Source: Lineus longissimus
Taxonomy: Eukaryota; Nemertea; Pilidiophora; Heteronemertea; Lineidae
Reading direction: 5' to 3'
Length of the DNA: 64,000 nucleotides
Assembly: GCF_910592395.1 (NCBI RefSeq)
Contig: NC_088309.1
Coordinates: 17,548,599-17,612,598 of the forward strand
The notes under the pieces were generated by a model. The model was not told the origin of the DNA and made no database searches. It saw nothing but the letters and a program-made list of their open reading frames with translations. The position numbers and the translations under genes were made by a program. Positions 50,601 through 61,552 of this stretch are shown here, one piece after another (the first letter of the stretch is position 1; every line of letters starts with the position of its first letter).

Positions 50601-50919
50601 TACATGATGTCCCACACCCGCACTTGAGTGGCGCCGGTGTGAATAAATCTACTTGTGTGAATGGTCAATGGCTCATGACGTCATGAAATAAATGCGTCAC
50701 GAGGAAGGAAACAATGGGAATCACGTCCGACGTGGTAACTGTGGGTGCGGTGCGTCGTGAATGCAGGATCGGCCAACGCGCGGCCCGTATGGAATGCGAC
50801 AAACTGTACCGGAACCAGAATTGTCATGGGTCTGCACAAATTTGCCCCTCCTTACCTTCGACGACGAATGTAGCCATTACAAGCACAAGGGCCAGGATCA
50901 ATACAGCAGCGGTCTTCAT
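47687..50919 (-). CDS. Small secreted six-cysteine (knottin-type) peptide, two exons
   Basis: Coding exons are 50856-50919 (ATG at 50917-50919, donor CGAAG|GTAAGG) and 47687-47820 (acceptor TTCACAG, stop TAG). Phases agree and the total is 198 nt, 65 residues. The first 21 residues form a signal peptide (MKTAAVLILALVLVMATFVV). The mature part has six cysteines spaced C-x5-C-x4-CC-x2-C-x5-C, the inhibitor cystine knot order, then an Arg/Gly-rich tail. AATAAA words on the minus strand at about 47525-47542 could be polyadenylation signals. Such frameworks occur in antimicrobial, signalling and venom peptides; nothing here decides between these. It was missed by ORF length because each exon is short. 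Confidence 0.75.
47893..48058. mobile_element. Partial pogo/Tigger-type MITE
   Basis: It contains several CTCTCTATTAAGGACA words and ends GGTGTCCTAGAGAGGTTCTACTG, matching the MITE at 38064-38242. The opposite terminus is eroded (no CAGT start). Confidence 0.65.
48810..49010 (+). repeat. Interspersed repeat, copy B
   Basis: It starts with the palindrome arm ATATGTAAAGAGCAAGCTCT and continues into C-rich units with TCCTTCTGAC. It is inverted relative to 45430-45735. It lies in the intron of the knottin gene. Confidence 0.7.
49704..50170. repeat. Direct duplication of about 200 bp
   Basis: 49710-49895 and 49976-50165 share AGATTGGAATGA, TTCAATGATATGAAAGTTGA, AGGCAAGACACAT and TTCCAAATCAGTCCGTCAAA. 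Between them at 49930-49958 is a fragment of the CCTAGCAGACG repeat. Confidence 0.85.
50269..50582. repeat. Partial copy of the GGTCTC-ended element
   Basis: About 310 bp nearly identical (about 96 percent) to 57118-57430, ending with the terminus CTCCCTAACGAGACC. The other terminus is absent, so this is a truncated copy. Confidence 0.9.
50578..50845. repeat. 269-bp duplicated segment, copy 2
   Basis: This copy of 45777-46045 ends about ten bases downstream of the donor of knottin exon 1 on that gene's strand. Confidence 0.93.
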
Positions 50920-51568
50920 GACTGTAAAAAATAGTTTGAAATAAATGTGAATAAATTTATGGGTTAACCTATAATGATACATAAAGGAGCTTCTGAAAAA
51001 TAGTACCCCAATCCATTCATAGAAGCATGACCTGACGGACATGTGGAAACTGAAATGAAAGGCTTGAAATCTAAATCCGCGGGTTGAATATGATTCTGTT
51101 GTTTGACCAGGAAGGTATCTGAGAAGGAGAGCGGAACATTGTGCGGGTATACATAACACTCTTTCTGCACAGGAGGTGTTTTTTCTGAGGGGGGGGGGGA
51201 GGTAATTTTTGCACCTTATACACGAGGGCAAATGGAAGATACGCTGAACTACATGCAGATCACTTCTTGTTATAGGAGGTGGAAACTGAAACGCTCATGG
51301 GTTTGAATTCTAAACAGTTGAATCCAGGGTGGAAAGCTCTTGTCAGACATGGAAGACCAGACATCTGTTAAAGAGCGGAGGGGAACATCCGGTGACTTCT
51401 TGGAACTTGTCACTTGTTAGCTTTCTTCGGTATCATATCCCGCTATCCCAGTGTTTCTCATGAGCACTGGCATCATCCCCGCCCCTCCCCTATGTTTAGC
51501 GCCTCTATTATTATCATTATTATTTATTAACCTCCCAGACGGGATCAGAATACAATTTGCAGGATATA
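50920..51568. other. Upstream of the knottin gene, unannotated
   Basis: It would contain the promoter and 5' untranslated region of the minus-strand peptide gene. A duplicated motif around 51040-51065 and 51280-51300 (GTGGAAACTGAAA) and a G run at 51190-51200 are visible. No TATA box was assigned. Confidence 0.35.
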
Positions 51569-51891
51569 CAGTAAGTTCACAGTTTATCGGTGGTGAAGGA
51601 AAATATTTCTAAGTCAAATAGTAGGCCTAGAATGGCAAAGCTAGTCAGATCACATCCATTACATAGGCCTTGCTTCTTTTCGGGCCAATGCACTTATCCC
51701 CAAAGTCAGTGATAAATACTGGTAGTGATCTCTGATCAGTTTCACAAAGGCCATACAAGGGTAATTCATGGTTGCCAAATCCACCAGTTCCACATTCTGT
51801 GGTGGTGACACAGCCATTTGGATGATTTATACCATGTTGTCCCGAGCTATTTTTTTGTTGATTCTTGGCTACCTTGTCCTCACAGAGGCAG

Positions 51892-53034
51892 ATGGAGAGT
51901 GATGCTGATTCGCCTGGTGAAGAGACAGATTATGATGGTACGACAGAGATAGAGAGTGATGCTGATTCGCCTGGTGTAGAGAATGATGATGAGACAGAGA
52001 TGGAGAGTGATGCTGATTCGCCTGGTGAAGAGACAGATTATGATGGTACGACAGAGATAGAGAGTGATGCTGATTCGCCTGGTGTAGAGACAGATTATGA
52101 TGGTACGACAGAGATAGAGAGTGATGCTAATTCGCCTGGTGAAGAGACAGATTATGATGGTACGACAGAGATAGAGAGTGATGCTGATTTCCCTGGTGAA
52201 GAGACAGATTATGATGGTACGACAGAGATAGAGAGTGATGCTGATTTCCCTGGTGAAGAGACAGATTATGATGGTACGACAGAGATAGAGAGTGATGCTG
52301 ATTTGCCTGGTGAAGAGACAGATTATGATGGTACGACAGAGATAGAGAGTGATGCTGATTTGCCTGGTGAAGAGACAGATTATGATGGTACGACAGAGAT
52401 AGAGAGTGATGCTGATTTGCCTGGTGTAGAGACAGATTATGATGGTACGACAGAGATAGAGAGTGATGCTGATTTGCCTGGTGTAGAGACAGATTATGAT
52501 GGTACGACAGAGATAGAGAGTGATGCTGATTTCCCTGGTGAAGAGACAGATTATGATGGTACGACAGAGATAGAGAGTGATGCTGATTTCCCTGGTGAAG
52601 AGACAGATTATGATGGTACGACAGAGATAGAGAGTGATGCTGATTTCCCTGGTGAAGAGACAGATTATGATGGTACGACAGAGATAGAGAGTGATGCTGA
52701 TTTCCCTGGTGAAGAGACAGATTATGATGGTACGACAGAGATAGAGAGTGATGCTGATTTGCCTGGTGAAGAGACAGATTATGATGGTACGACAGAGATA
52801 GAGAGTGATGCTGATTCGCCTGGTGTAGAGACTGATGATGAGACAGAGATGGAGAGTGATGCTGATTTGCCTGGTGAAGAGACAGATTATGATGGTACGA
52901 CAGAGATAGAGAGTGATGCTGATTTGCCTGGTGAAGAGACAGATTATGATGGTACGACAGAGATAGAGAGTGATGCTGATTTGCCTGGCGTAGAGACTGA
53001 TTATAACGGTACGTACAACGGAGATAGAGAGTGA
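51892..53034 (+). repeat. 57-bp coding minisatellite, 20 units
   Basis: Eighteen full units encode 19 residues of the form ESDADFPGEETDYDGTTEI and two units (second and seventeenth) are six bases shorter (DDETEM ending). Variation is concentrated at S/F/L before P and at E/V after G. As 57 is a multiple of three and the units are near identical, all frames stay open on both strands. Confidence 0.97.
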
Positions 53035-54478
53035 TGTTGATGGTGATGATGGACAAGTGGCTGCAGCTCCTGTTGGACTTCCCCGAAGACACAACAGTTA
53101 TACGGTTGAATCACGACTTCGCCATGTTTTGGACTGTAAAGCTGCAATAGAGCAGGGTATGGTGCCAAGTGTTGCAGAATACGCGAGGCAATACCGATTG
53201 TCAAACACAACGCTGAGGAGATGGATTAGCACGCGTGAAACCCTGATGGCGCAAGCAGAGCATGATGGATTTCGTAGGCGTTTTCGGCAGGATCCGAGGG
53301 TTGCTGGCCTGAGGTAGAGGAGGCGCTGCACGAGAGGGTTCTTGATTACAGACGGCGAGCACTACCAGTTACTCGTGCTGATATGGTTAGAGATGGACTA
53401 CAGGCATTCCAAGAATGGTGGAATGGTCTGGAGCCGCAGACACAACAGGAAATCAGGGAAAACAGGCCAGAAAGATCAGACTTTCGGGCATCTGCCGGAT
53501 GGATTACTCACTTTATGGACAGAAAGAGGATTTCATGTCGCAGGAAGACAAGGGACACGAGTGCCTTACCAGCTGATGCTGATCAACACAGGTTGCGAGA
53601 TTTGCTAGAAATGTGCGAAGGACCGTTGCTCGAAACAATGTGGATGCTGTATTCAATATGAATGAGACATTCGCGCAATTGGATTTCCCACCTCTTTATA
53701 CAGCAGCAACTAGAGGGGACAGGAATGTGGACGTTAAAACTTCAAGAGCCAATCTAAAACTTGGATGTACTATCGGACTAACAATTGGGAGTAATGGTGA
53801 AAAAATGCCGGCTCACGTGGTGTTCCGTCAGCCAGGATTCATACTCGAAATCCGGGCACTTCAGGACATCCCCGAGAACACTCGTGTTACATCATCAAGA
53901 TCAGAATGGGAAAATGGGGAAACACTCCAACACTCGCTAGAAAATGTGTTTTTCCCATTTATGGGAGAATTTCCAGATAATGAGAAACTGTTGCTTTTGG
54001 ATCAATACCGCGCGCATATGACAGAGGAATTTTGTACGCCACTTATTGAGGCAGGGGTAGCTTGATAACATCCCAGCCCGATGTACCTCACTTTCTCAGC
54101 ATTTAGATTTGACGATAATGCATGCTTTCAAATCTGCCATGAGACGGCACTGGAAAAACTGGAAACAAGAAAACACTGATGAAAACGGTGTCTGTCGTCG
54201 AATTCCTCTGTGTCAGATGTTTTGATCATAATCAGTCGTGCTTGGGAGGATGTGCCTGCAGACTCTGCAGCTAGGGAGTTTCAGGTGGCTGGGCTGACGC
54301 CAGATAATGAGGGTAATTTTCGAAATGTTGGTGATGAACTCCTTGAACATGATGATGAACTTGAAGCAGATGTTGACATAGAATTTGCAAATGCTCCTAA
54401 CGATGCTGGTAACGATGCTTGAAATGATGCTGGTAATGAATCTGATACTGAATCTGATGGGGAACTGATGTAGGGTTG
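51892..54478 (+). pseudogene. Frameshifted pogo/Tigger (DDE_1) transposase with acidic repeat N-terminus
   Basis: In order: 20 acidic repeats (51892-53034); a helix-turn-helix segment (53095-53260, AEYARQYRLSNTTLRRW); a CENP-B/Tc5-type HTH (53484-53545, FRASAGWITHFMDRKRIS); then a DDE_1 core with NMNET, a long sheet region and LLLLDQYRAHM (to 54030), CTSLSQHLD (54084-54110), and a C-terminal SRAWEDVPADSAAREF part with an acidic tail. The reading frame changes near 53035-53056, 53317, 53590, 54062 and 54200, and the family's usual Asp in NMDET reads Asn. It is therefore a dead copy. Transposases of this class cut and paste DNA at TA sites. Introns could explain one break but not all. Confidence 0.9.
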
Positions 54479-54813
54479 AGGTTAACGGATTAATAACACT
54501 TTGAACAGGTCATAGAAATTGTTGTGGTCTTGGTCAAAAGTAGGTCGCGTTATGATTACACCATTTCTAACCAGCTGATCCATGGTCATGTAATGCAGGG
54601 AATAAGCAGGCAACGTCAAAAATGATTATGCCATTAGGGCCTATCATCAGGGCATGGGGATTGCATGTTGTGGTCAACTTTAAAAGTGTCCAAAACCGCT
54701 AAAGGCTTTAATGATAGGCCTATAACTTGGCACCCATTCTGGGCCTCTTATTTTGGGTTTTATTGGGACTTAGAAATTTTTCACCACCACCAATAAACTG
54801 TGAACTTACTGTA

Positions 54814-56710
54814 TACAATATCACAGTAACACAATCACATATAAGCGGTACATTATAAAACATTAAAATCAGGCATATATAAAATCAATATCGCGTGAGC
54901 CGCTTGACCATTTCCACTTCCCGACCATGCCTATTGCCAAAGTTCGGGTCGACAGCGAGTCAACAACACCGTCACTTGATGTGGGGAAATCCCGGCCTCA
55001 CCCTGGAGAATGAGGCCAAAAGATAATAATAAAAATATATTCATTTTCTTTAAAAAAAAGTTTGTCATTCATTGTCATTACGTTTATTTCAGGCCTATCG
55101 ACCTCCACGAAAGCTGTATCGTGGGGGTCGATGTCATCAAGATTTACCCTGATAACCGTTTGATAAGATAGTAGAACAATGGTAATATAGAAATCTCCCG
55201 GGGTGAATGGGCTTTGTTTAAAGACAGACCGTGTATTGGCCTAGGCCTGAATCACTACTATAATGGACGTAGAGCTGAAATAGTTTGTCACACATCTCCT
55301 CCGTCAGTTCAGATCGGATGACCTCGAAACTTTTCTGAAAGTCGTGGTTGATATGGAGATGCACCTCGCCGGGTTAAATTGGTAAAATTTGCAGGGATCT
55401 CGGAGAAATAGCATTTTTTGTTCTTTCTATATATGGGCATACTCATGAACATAAGGGGCCTTTTCAGCAGGTCTGATTTGCATATGGGGCCATCTGTTAA
55501 ATCAAAAGTGTGGGATTATTCAAAAATAGGCCGGGAAAGTATTGGGGCCACTATATGTTTAAAGCATTCATCCATTTCAGCAATTTTCCCCCTTTAATTT
55601 GGTCGTACTCTTTCACCTTACGTTGTTAATCGCTCTTAATTTTTCTAAGTATTGTCCCAATCATCAAAATCAAGACAACATCACAACCCCCAGACATATC
55701 ATTTCATTTTACCCAAATTGCCCCAACCCCACAGTAAGCCAACACCCTAAAACAACCCGCGCCACGAGTATTATGCTAGTTCTTTTAACTGCGAGAAAAG
55801 GGCCAAACGACAAAATGTTCTGAAGAACCTTTCAGGGTTTTCCAGCCAAGACTATGCACCTCCCAGAGGGTTTTCACAGGATATAATAAATCCTTGGAGC
55901 TTTTTCACGAGGTTATTCTGTAGTCGCTGAATAGTCCTAAACCTTTTAAAACAATTGTTGATCAATCTGTACTATATAAGAAGCTGATTGGTTGAAGCCA
56001 AAAGCATAACACGAGTGGAAAAGCTCGAGGAAACAAACTTACACCGCCCGGCCGGCAGGATGTCACTTCTTACCATTGGCAAGCCGCAGACATATTCACA
56101 AAGAAGACAGAATTTGTACGACGCTACTGAATAACAAATTGGCGGTATCACCGAAGGAAACAAGACATCTAGATCGGAGAAGGAAAGGTCTGATCATTAA
56201 CCCGGGAAGATGACTTTTTACCTTTGGCTTGCCAGATATCTCCTCGGGATATCTCTGGAAAAGTTCCACAACACACCGGCAGGATTTCTTACCTTTGGCA
56301 AGGAAGACCTCCATGATAACTTGGACTTCAAATAGAAATTATCTGTGGCAACAAGAACCCGAAACAGGAAAAAAGACTCCCTTACCTGAGGTTTAGCGAA
56401 ATGGTTTCGAACAGCGAAGTTTGCCTTGAGGTCCTCTGTGGCGATATGAGGATTGCAGACTTGAAATTAGGTTTATATCGGCACGGGGTTCCTCAAACTC
56501 CGATGCAGTGATAGTAAAGTCGGATCAGGCGCACTATACTGTCGAAATATGCTTGAATTAATTCTGTCTGCTTTGGAGAATGGGTGTTCGTGATATGTGG
56601 CTGATGTACTTTGAGTCGAAGCGTGCAGTCGGGTTCGCATGCACGTTTGAACCATGCTGATTATGGAAATGTGCCATCTTTCTAACTTCAGCCAATGGAG
56701 TTTGGAAGTA
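54814..56710. other. Unannotated stretch
   Basis: No conserved exon was recognised. Between 56000 and 56330 three to four copies of a CCTTTGGCAAG/CCATTGGCAAG word occur with donor-like sequence on the minus strand and short frames containing several cysteines. This could be a small unrecognised gene but nothing firm supports it. Confidence 0.3.
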
Positions 56711-56721
56711 GTCAATGCTAT

Positions 56722-57430
56722 GGTCTCATTAGGGAGTTTTTTTTTGTTATTCATGCGCGGCCAACCAACCGTAGTTCCTAAAATCACTGATTTCTCGGTC
56801 CTTACAGTATGTCAGCGTTGATTCAGCAGTTGTTTTGGCAAAGACATGTTTTTTTGGAGTTTCTGAAACCTAGAGCGCTACTCAATAGGCGACTAACAAG
56901 AAACTACGCATTTATACTGTTGTTGCCGACGTATGTGTACACTGAACTTGGGATGTGCGTCGGCCCCGTGTTGAAATGCCGTCCAGTGCCAGTTGGCGCG
57001 TTTTTCGCTGATTTGTGCAAAATTCAACACATCTCAAAAGTTCAATGGTTGACCCTCGATTTTTTTTTAATTTTTGTATAGCGTAAGCAACTGTCTTTCA
57101 TGGGAGAATGGTCTCTGTAAGAATTATTCAGGAAGAAATGTATAATATTTGGGGTTTTTCGTGATTGTCCGGCCCAATTGGCAATATTGCCATTTGGGAT
57201 GGTGAACAGAGCTAGGAGCAAATGCGACGCTAATGATTTATTTAAAGAAATAAAATGCCCGATTTAACATCCTGCAGAATCAGGGGAATCGGGCGTTTCC
57301 AGTGATATACAACACAAATGGGTTGTCCTCATGCATTTACTTTGGAAACGCATTTTAAAATAGATGTTACGTCCTGTAAATGGGGCACGTCATCATCGCG
57401 TACATTTGGGAAAAACTCCCTAACGAGACC
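56722..57430. mobile_element. 709-bp non-autonomous element with GGTCTC ends
   Basis: Inverted ends are GGTCTCATTAGGGAGTTTTT and AAAAACTCCCTAACGAGACC, flanked by TAT on both sides (56719-56721 and 57431-57433). No protein is encoded. A truncated copy is at 50269-50582. A 3-bp duplication is compatible with PIF/Harbinger, but TAT is not its usual target, so the class is open. Confidence 0.85.
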
Positions 57431-57433
57431 TAT

Positions 57434-59212
57434 GTAATATCGCGGGGACTTAATCATCCTGAGATTCAGTTTTTTTTCATTCCTTCGTCATAACAAAATA
57501 TTTTGAATATCGAGAGGCAGAGTACATACTGAAAACCACTGGTTATATCTGCAACTTAAAGCATGATTTTCAATTCGAACAGATGTATTTTATCCATAGA
57601 GGTTGCAGCACTTGTTTGGAGGACGCTCGCTCATGCAGTTCTGTGGTCCCGGACCTCAGTCGTGATTGAAAATGACATACCTAATATTTGGGATTGTTTC
57701 CAAAAAACCCGGGCCATGGGGAGAATTTTTTGGAAAAAAAACTGGGCGCAAGAGTGTTAAACGTCCTGTTGAGACGGGCATATACGGTTTCCTTGGTTTG
57801 CCAAACGATTTCTAATTACTTTAAGGAGTGATATTTCAGTTCTAGTCTGGGGCTGGGTATAAACGAGCCTTTTGAGGAATCGCTCTTCCCTTCACGTTGG
57901 TAACTCAAGGACTAACTCTCATTAATCTTAGTAGAATTTCCACCCCTATAGCTCCACTTGTTATCAATTGCACTTCTACTATAATCAGTTGTTCAGCAAC
58001 TTACGTTTGTAACTTCGGATCAACAAAGTTATCAAAGACATATGTTCTGTTGTTTCCTTCAATTCACCGAGTGTGTGTTTCTCGCTATAGTTCACCAACG
58101 AGTGTTCTCCCACCGCGGCGTTCATTCGCAAACCGTCACACAATGTACTAAAGGCATGTATTTGTCTTGGTGTGCATGCATAGTTCAGGTCTCTTGAGAA
58201 TATTCGTAGTTCGGCAGGCTGGACTAGTTGTACCCTGCTGCAGGTGTGCACTAAAGTTCATCGTACTTTTTTATTCAGAGCTGGAGTTAAAATACCGGGC
58301 TATAACAAAAACTTATATTATATATTATATTATATTATTATTATATTATTTTATTTCATGGACACTGATAAGAAAGATACATACAATTGTAATAAAATAT
58401 GATTGAACAAATTAAATAACAAATTAAAAACAAGCCTAAAAACCAGTGCCGATGCGGCACTACCCAAAGGTCAGAGACCTGCTTGCGGGTGTCCGCTAAA
58501 ATTAAATTACAATACCAACATTTTAAAACAAAAAAGAGAGTATTTTTAACCATATGTTTATAGACGACAGGTTGGACACCTGCAGCGGCTAACCCACGTG
58601 CACGCGTCCTCCGGGTCAAATATCTGTTGCAGCCTGTGTCCATATTCAGCCCTTAGCTCCTTTTTGAACCTCTGTTATAGAAGATTACTTCTTTTAAATC
58701 ATATCCCCTCACCCATGGAATGCAGACACCGAAGACCTCATCTTGAGTAATTGCTTTGCAGCATGGACTTTTTGTATCTTCGAGATTTAGGCAACAATCA
58801 TATTTGCAATATATACAAGCGAGACTTATATATAATGTTGATTAGCAAAGATAGGGCGGCTCGCTCATATGGGTTGAGATCAGAGACAAGACCACTAATG
58901 AATATTCATAGGTTGGATCGGTCGAGGCCTATCAATTAGACGAGTGCATGTTTTTAACTCTCAAGTACATATTTGGAGAGGTATTGAAAAAATATTTGCT
59001 GTGGCAAGTCTACAGATATAAAGAAATTATTTGATGAAAAAATTAATTTCGAATTTTGCTAATTGGGTAATAGGGGGCGTGTTTTGAGTTTTTTCTGCCA
59101 GTTAGCTGAAAAGAGTGGAAATATCAAAGTCTGTCTAATTTGTCGATTATCAAAAATTCCCGTGGTCAATCACCATTTTATTTTTCACCATTTACTTGCC
59201 CGACTGTCCGGA
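57434..59212. other. Unannotated stretch
   Basis: It contains a TA-rich microsatellite at about 58312-58356. On the minus strand near 58560-58670 there is a short frame (KKELRAEYGHRLQQIFDPED) that could be the end of an old retroelement ORF. No family assignment is made. Confidence 0.35.
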
Positions 59213-59329
59213 ATAACATAATCTAAATTTCAGATTCACAACACCACGCGTTCTTTGATCCGTCGCGGTCAAACATTGACAATTTAACTGCTAAAAGGCT
59301 TAAAAAATCAATTGTGGTCTTGTCTCATC
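59213..59329 (+). repeat. Left arm of 117-bp inverted repeat
   Basis: It starts ATAACATAATCTAAATTTCA and ends GTCTTGTCTCATC. It is an almost exact inverse of the last 117 bases of the window. Confidence 0.95.
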
Positions 59330-59638
59330 AGTTACTTATCACGGACTCTCATGCGTATTCGGATCGAAATGTGCCAAAAATTCGTCCTCTTTCTACAGAG
59401 TTTTATCCGTAACGTTTAAGGATCCGTGATAAGTGTGTTGTGATCCTGGGGCCGGTTGCACAAAAGAAAAAAATAGTTAAAAATCACTGTTAGTTTATCT
59501 TGGCGTTAACTTAACTCCAAAAAGTTAATTTGGGTTGCAAGAAAGAAAATTATTTAAAAGTAGCGTTAAGTTAACGCTAACTTTAACTGACCTCCTAACC
59601 CCAAGATAAATCCCTATTTTGGAGTTAGTTGAAACAAA

Positions 59639-61255
59639 ATGGTGGACAATCAGGCCCTGTTTGTGGCTTTCCAGCCATTTTTTCAAGCTCCACGGCATTT
59701 TAGAGAAAGAATCAACCACTTGGAGTTCTTCAATGACAAAAAACTTTTTAAAAGATACCGTTTTTGCAGAGAAACCATTGTTTTGATAGTTGATATGCTC
59801 AGGGAGGACATTGAAAGTGCGACCAACAGAAGCCATGCAATTTCGCCTGAGGTGCAAGTCTTGATTGCTCTCCGTTATTTTGCATCTGGAGCTTTCTTTG
59901 AAGTTATTGGGGACACTTTCGGTGTAGACAAAGCTAGTGTAAGTCGTGTGGTGCACAGGGTGGCTGGCCTGTTAGATGCTGCACGGGACGATTTTTTTGT
60001 GTGGCCCCAGTCGGTGGAGGAGAGGCGTCGAATTCAAGCTGGATTCTATGCGATCTCACATTTTCCCAAAGTATTGGGATGCATCGACGGCACGCACATC
60101 AGAATAATATGCCCCAGTGAGCCACGTCCTGATGCTGATCACATCCCAGAACCAGCCAATGCTGCTGAGAATGACCAGGAGATGCGAGATGACCAGATAG
60201 GCCTACATGCTCCTGATCCTGCACATGCACCTGCACTGCCCATGCCTGCAGATCGCGAAGGCGAAGCCATGGAAGAAGCAGAACAACCCGCGCAAGTTCC
60301 TCCAGCTCCAGCCTACGAAGCATCTTTTGTAAACAGGAAGGGATATCACTCCATCAACGTGCAAGCAGTGGTTGACGATAAGGGTAATTACTTTTATAAT
60401 TATACCTGAAAACATGCTAAATACTAGGGCCAATATCCATGATAAGATATCACAACAAGCGCCACATCCTCGACATCATGACATGCACCATGACTGACAT
60501 GCCTTTTTTGGTAAACGAACGTTGACCAATTCCATGATTGCCTGACCAACAAAACATATGGAATGCCATTTATGCAAAAATTATCTCTTGTACACTGTTG
60601 CTCATAAAGATAGAATACGCATAGTTTTTGTATTTTTTCATCGTTAATTGCATAGAAACTTGTTGATGCTGAAATATGTTGAATATAATAAAATACGGAG
60701 TGGTCGTGTAATAATGATCAATAGCCCTCCTAACTAAAATGATACATTTCCTTTTCAGGAAAATTCACCAATGTAGTTGCACGTTGGCCAGGGGCAACCC
60801 ATGATGCCTTTATTTGGAGGAACAGTGACCTTAAAGAGCACCTGGAACTGACAAACCCCAGAGGTGAAGATGGACTGTTGCTAGGAGATAGTGGATACCC
60901 TTGTATGCCGTATCTCATCGTCCCGTACGGAGCACCCACAACAGAAGCCCAGCAGAGATTGAACACTTCGTTATGTGCCACAAGAGTGAGGATAGAACAT
61001 GCCTTTGGAGTGTTAAAGAGGAGGTTCCATGTTCTCCATGGGGAGATTCGTATGCAGCCAGACCGTGTAGTTAAGATCATCTCTGCCTGTTTTGTCCTGC
61101 ATAATATTGCAAAGATGAGACGAGAACGTGACCCCCGGCCAGAAGACGACGACAGTAATGACGAAGAAGATGATGAAGATGATGATGAGGAGTATGCTGG
61201 CCCAAACTCTGGCAGTGTTTACAGGGACTACCTCGCCAATCGCTACTTTGCTTAA
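59639..61255 (+). CDS. Harbinger (HARBI1-like) transposase, apparently intact
   Basis: Two exons, 59639-60383 and 60759-61255, are joined at GATAAGG|GTAATT and TTTTCAG|GAAAATTC, giving 1242 nt and 413 residues with no internal stop. Residues about 45-110 form a helix-turn-helix segment (LIALRYFASGAFFEVIGDTF then DKASVSRVVHRVAG). The DDE_4 nuclease core has IDGTHI (Asp150), THDAFIW (Asp264) and RIEHAFGVLKRRF (Glu328), consistent with a complete catalytic triad. A Pro/Glu/Ala-rich insert of about 70 residues (about 158-228) separates IDGTHI from NRKGYHSINVQ, which are normally much closer. The C-terminus is acidic (DDDSNDEEDDEDDDEE). The enzyme would cut and insert the element, usually in complex with the Myb-like partner. 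ATG 59639 is the first in frame. Confidence 0.93.
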
Positions 61256-61552
61256 TTGACTGTGATCCACTGCAACCTGAGTGAGGGGATATATCAAAAC
61301 AGTGGAAGCTACAGCCAGTGAATTTTCCAATTTCAAACTTAAAAACTATAACTATATGTATTGCATAATCAACACTCGCGTAAGAAATATACCATAACAT
61401 TTTCATCATGTCACTGACACTGTAGCTTCTAATTTTGATACATTCCCTTTGTGTTTTAAATAACTTGATATTTACTATATATTTACTATTTAATATATTT
61501 AATATTTAAAAAATTCAAATCCTATAAACATAGATACTATTTACACATAAAT

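Larger units (their letters stand above)
51569..54811 (+). mobile_element. pogo/Tigger-type DNA transposon, 3.2 kb
   Basis: The left end is CAGTAAGTTCACAGTTTATC and the right end is its inverse (GATAAACTGTGAACTTACTG-like, with one T/C difference), followed inward by GGTGGTGAAGGAAAAT/GGTGGTGGTGAAAAA. TA duplications flank at 51567-51568 and 54812-54813. The CAGT termini and TA target are typical of pogo/Tigger elements, and the interior encodes a matching transposase. Confidence 0.93.

Noticed and set aside
51880-53094. Long minus-strand open frames (404 and 321 residues) across the 52 kb repeat
   Set aside because: They are the complement of a 57-bp coding minisatellite; a unit length divisible by three keeps every frame open. 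The peptides are monotonous and match nothing.
55972-56314. Cysteine-containing minus-strand frames at 56.0-56.3 kb as a second knottin gene
   Set aside because: No signal peptide, irregular cysteine spacing and no consistent splice pairing.
60099-60433. Minus-strand frames opposite the Harbinger transposase
   Set aside because: They are shadows of the conserved plus-strand DDE reading frame.
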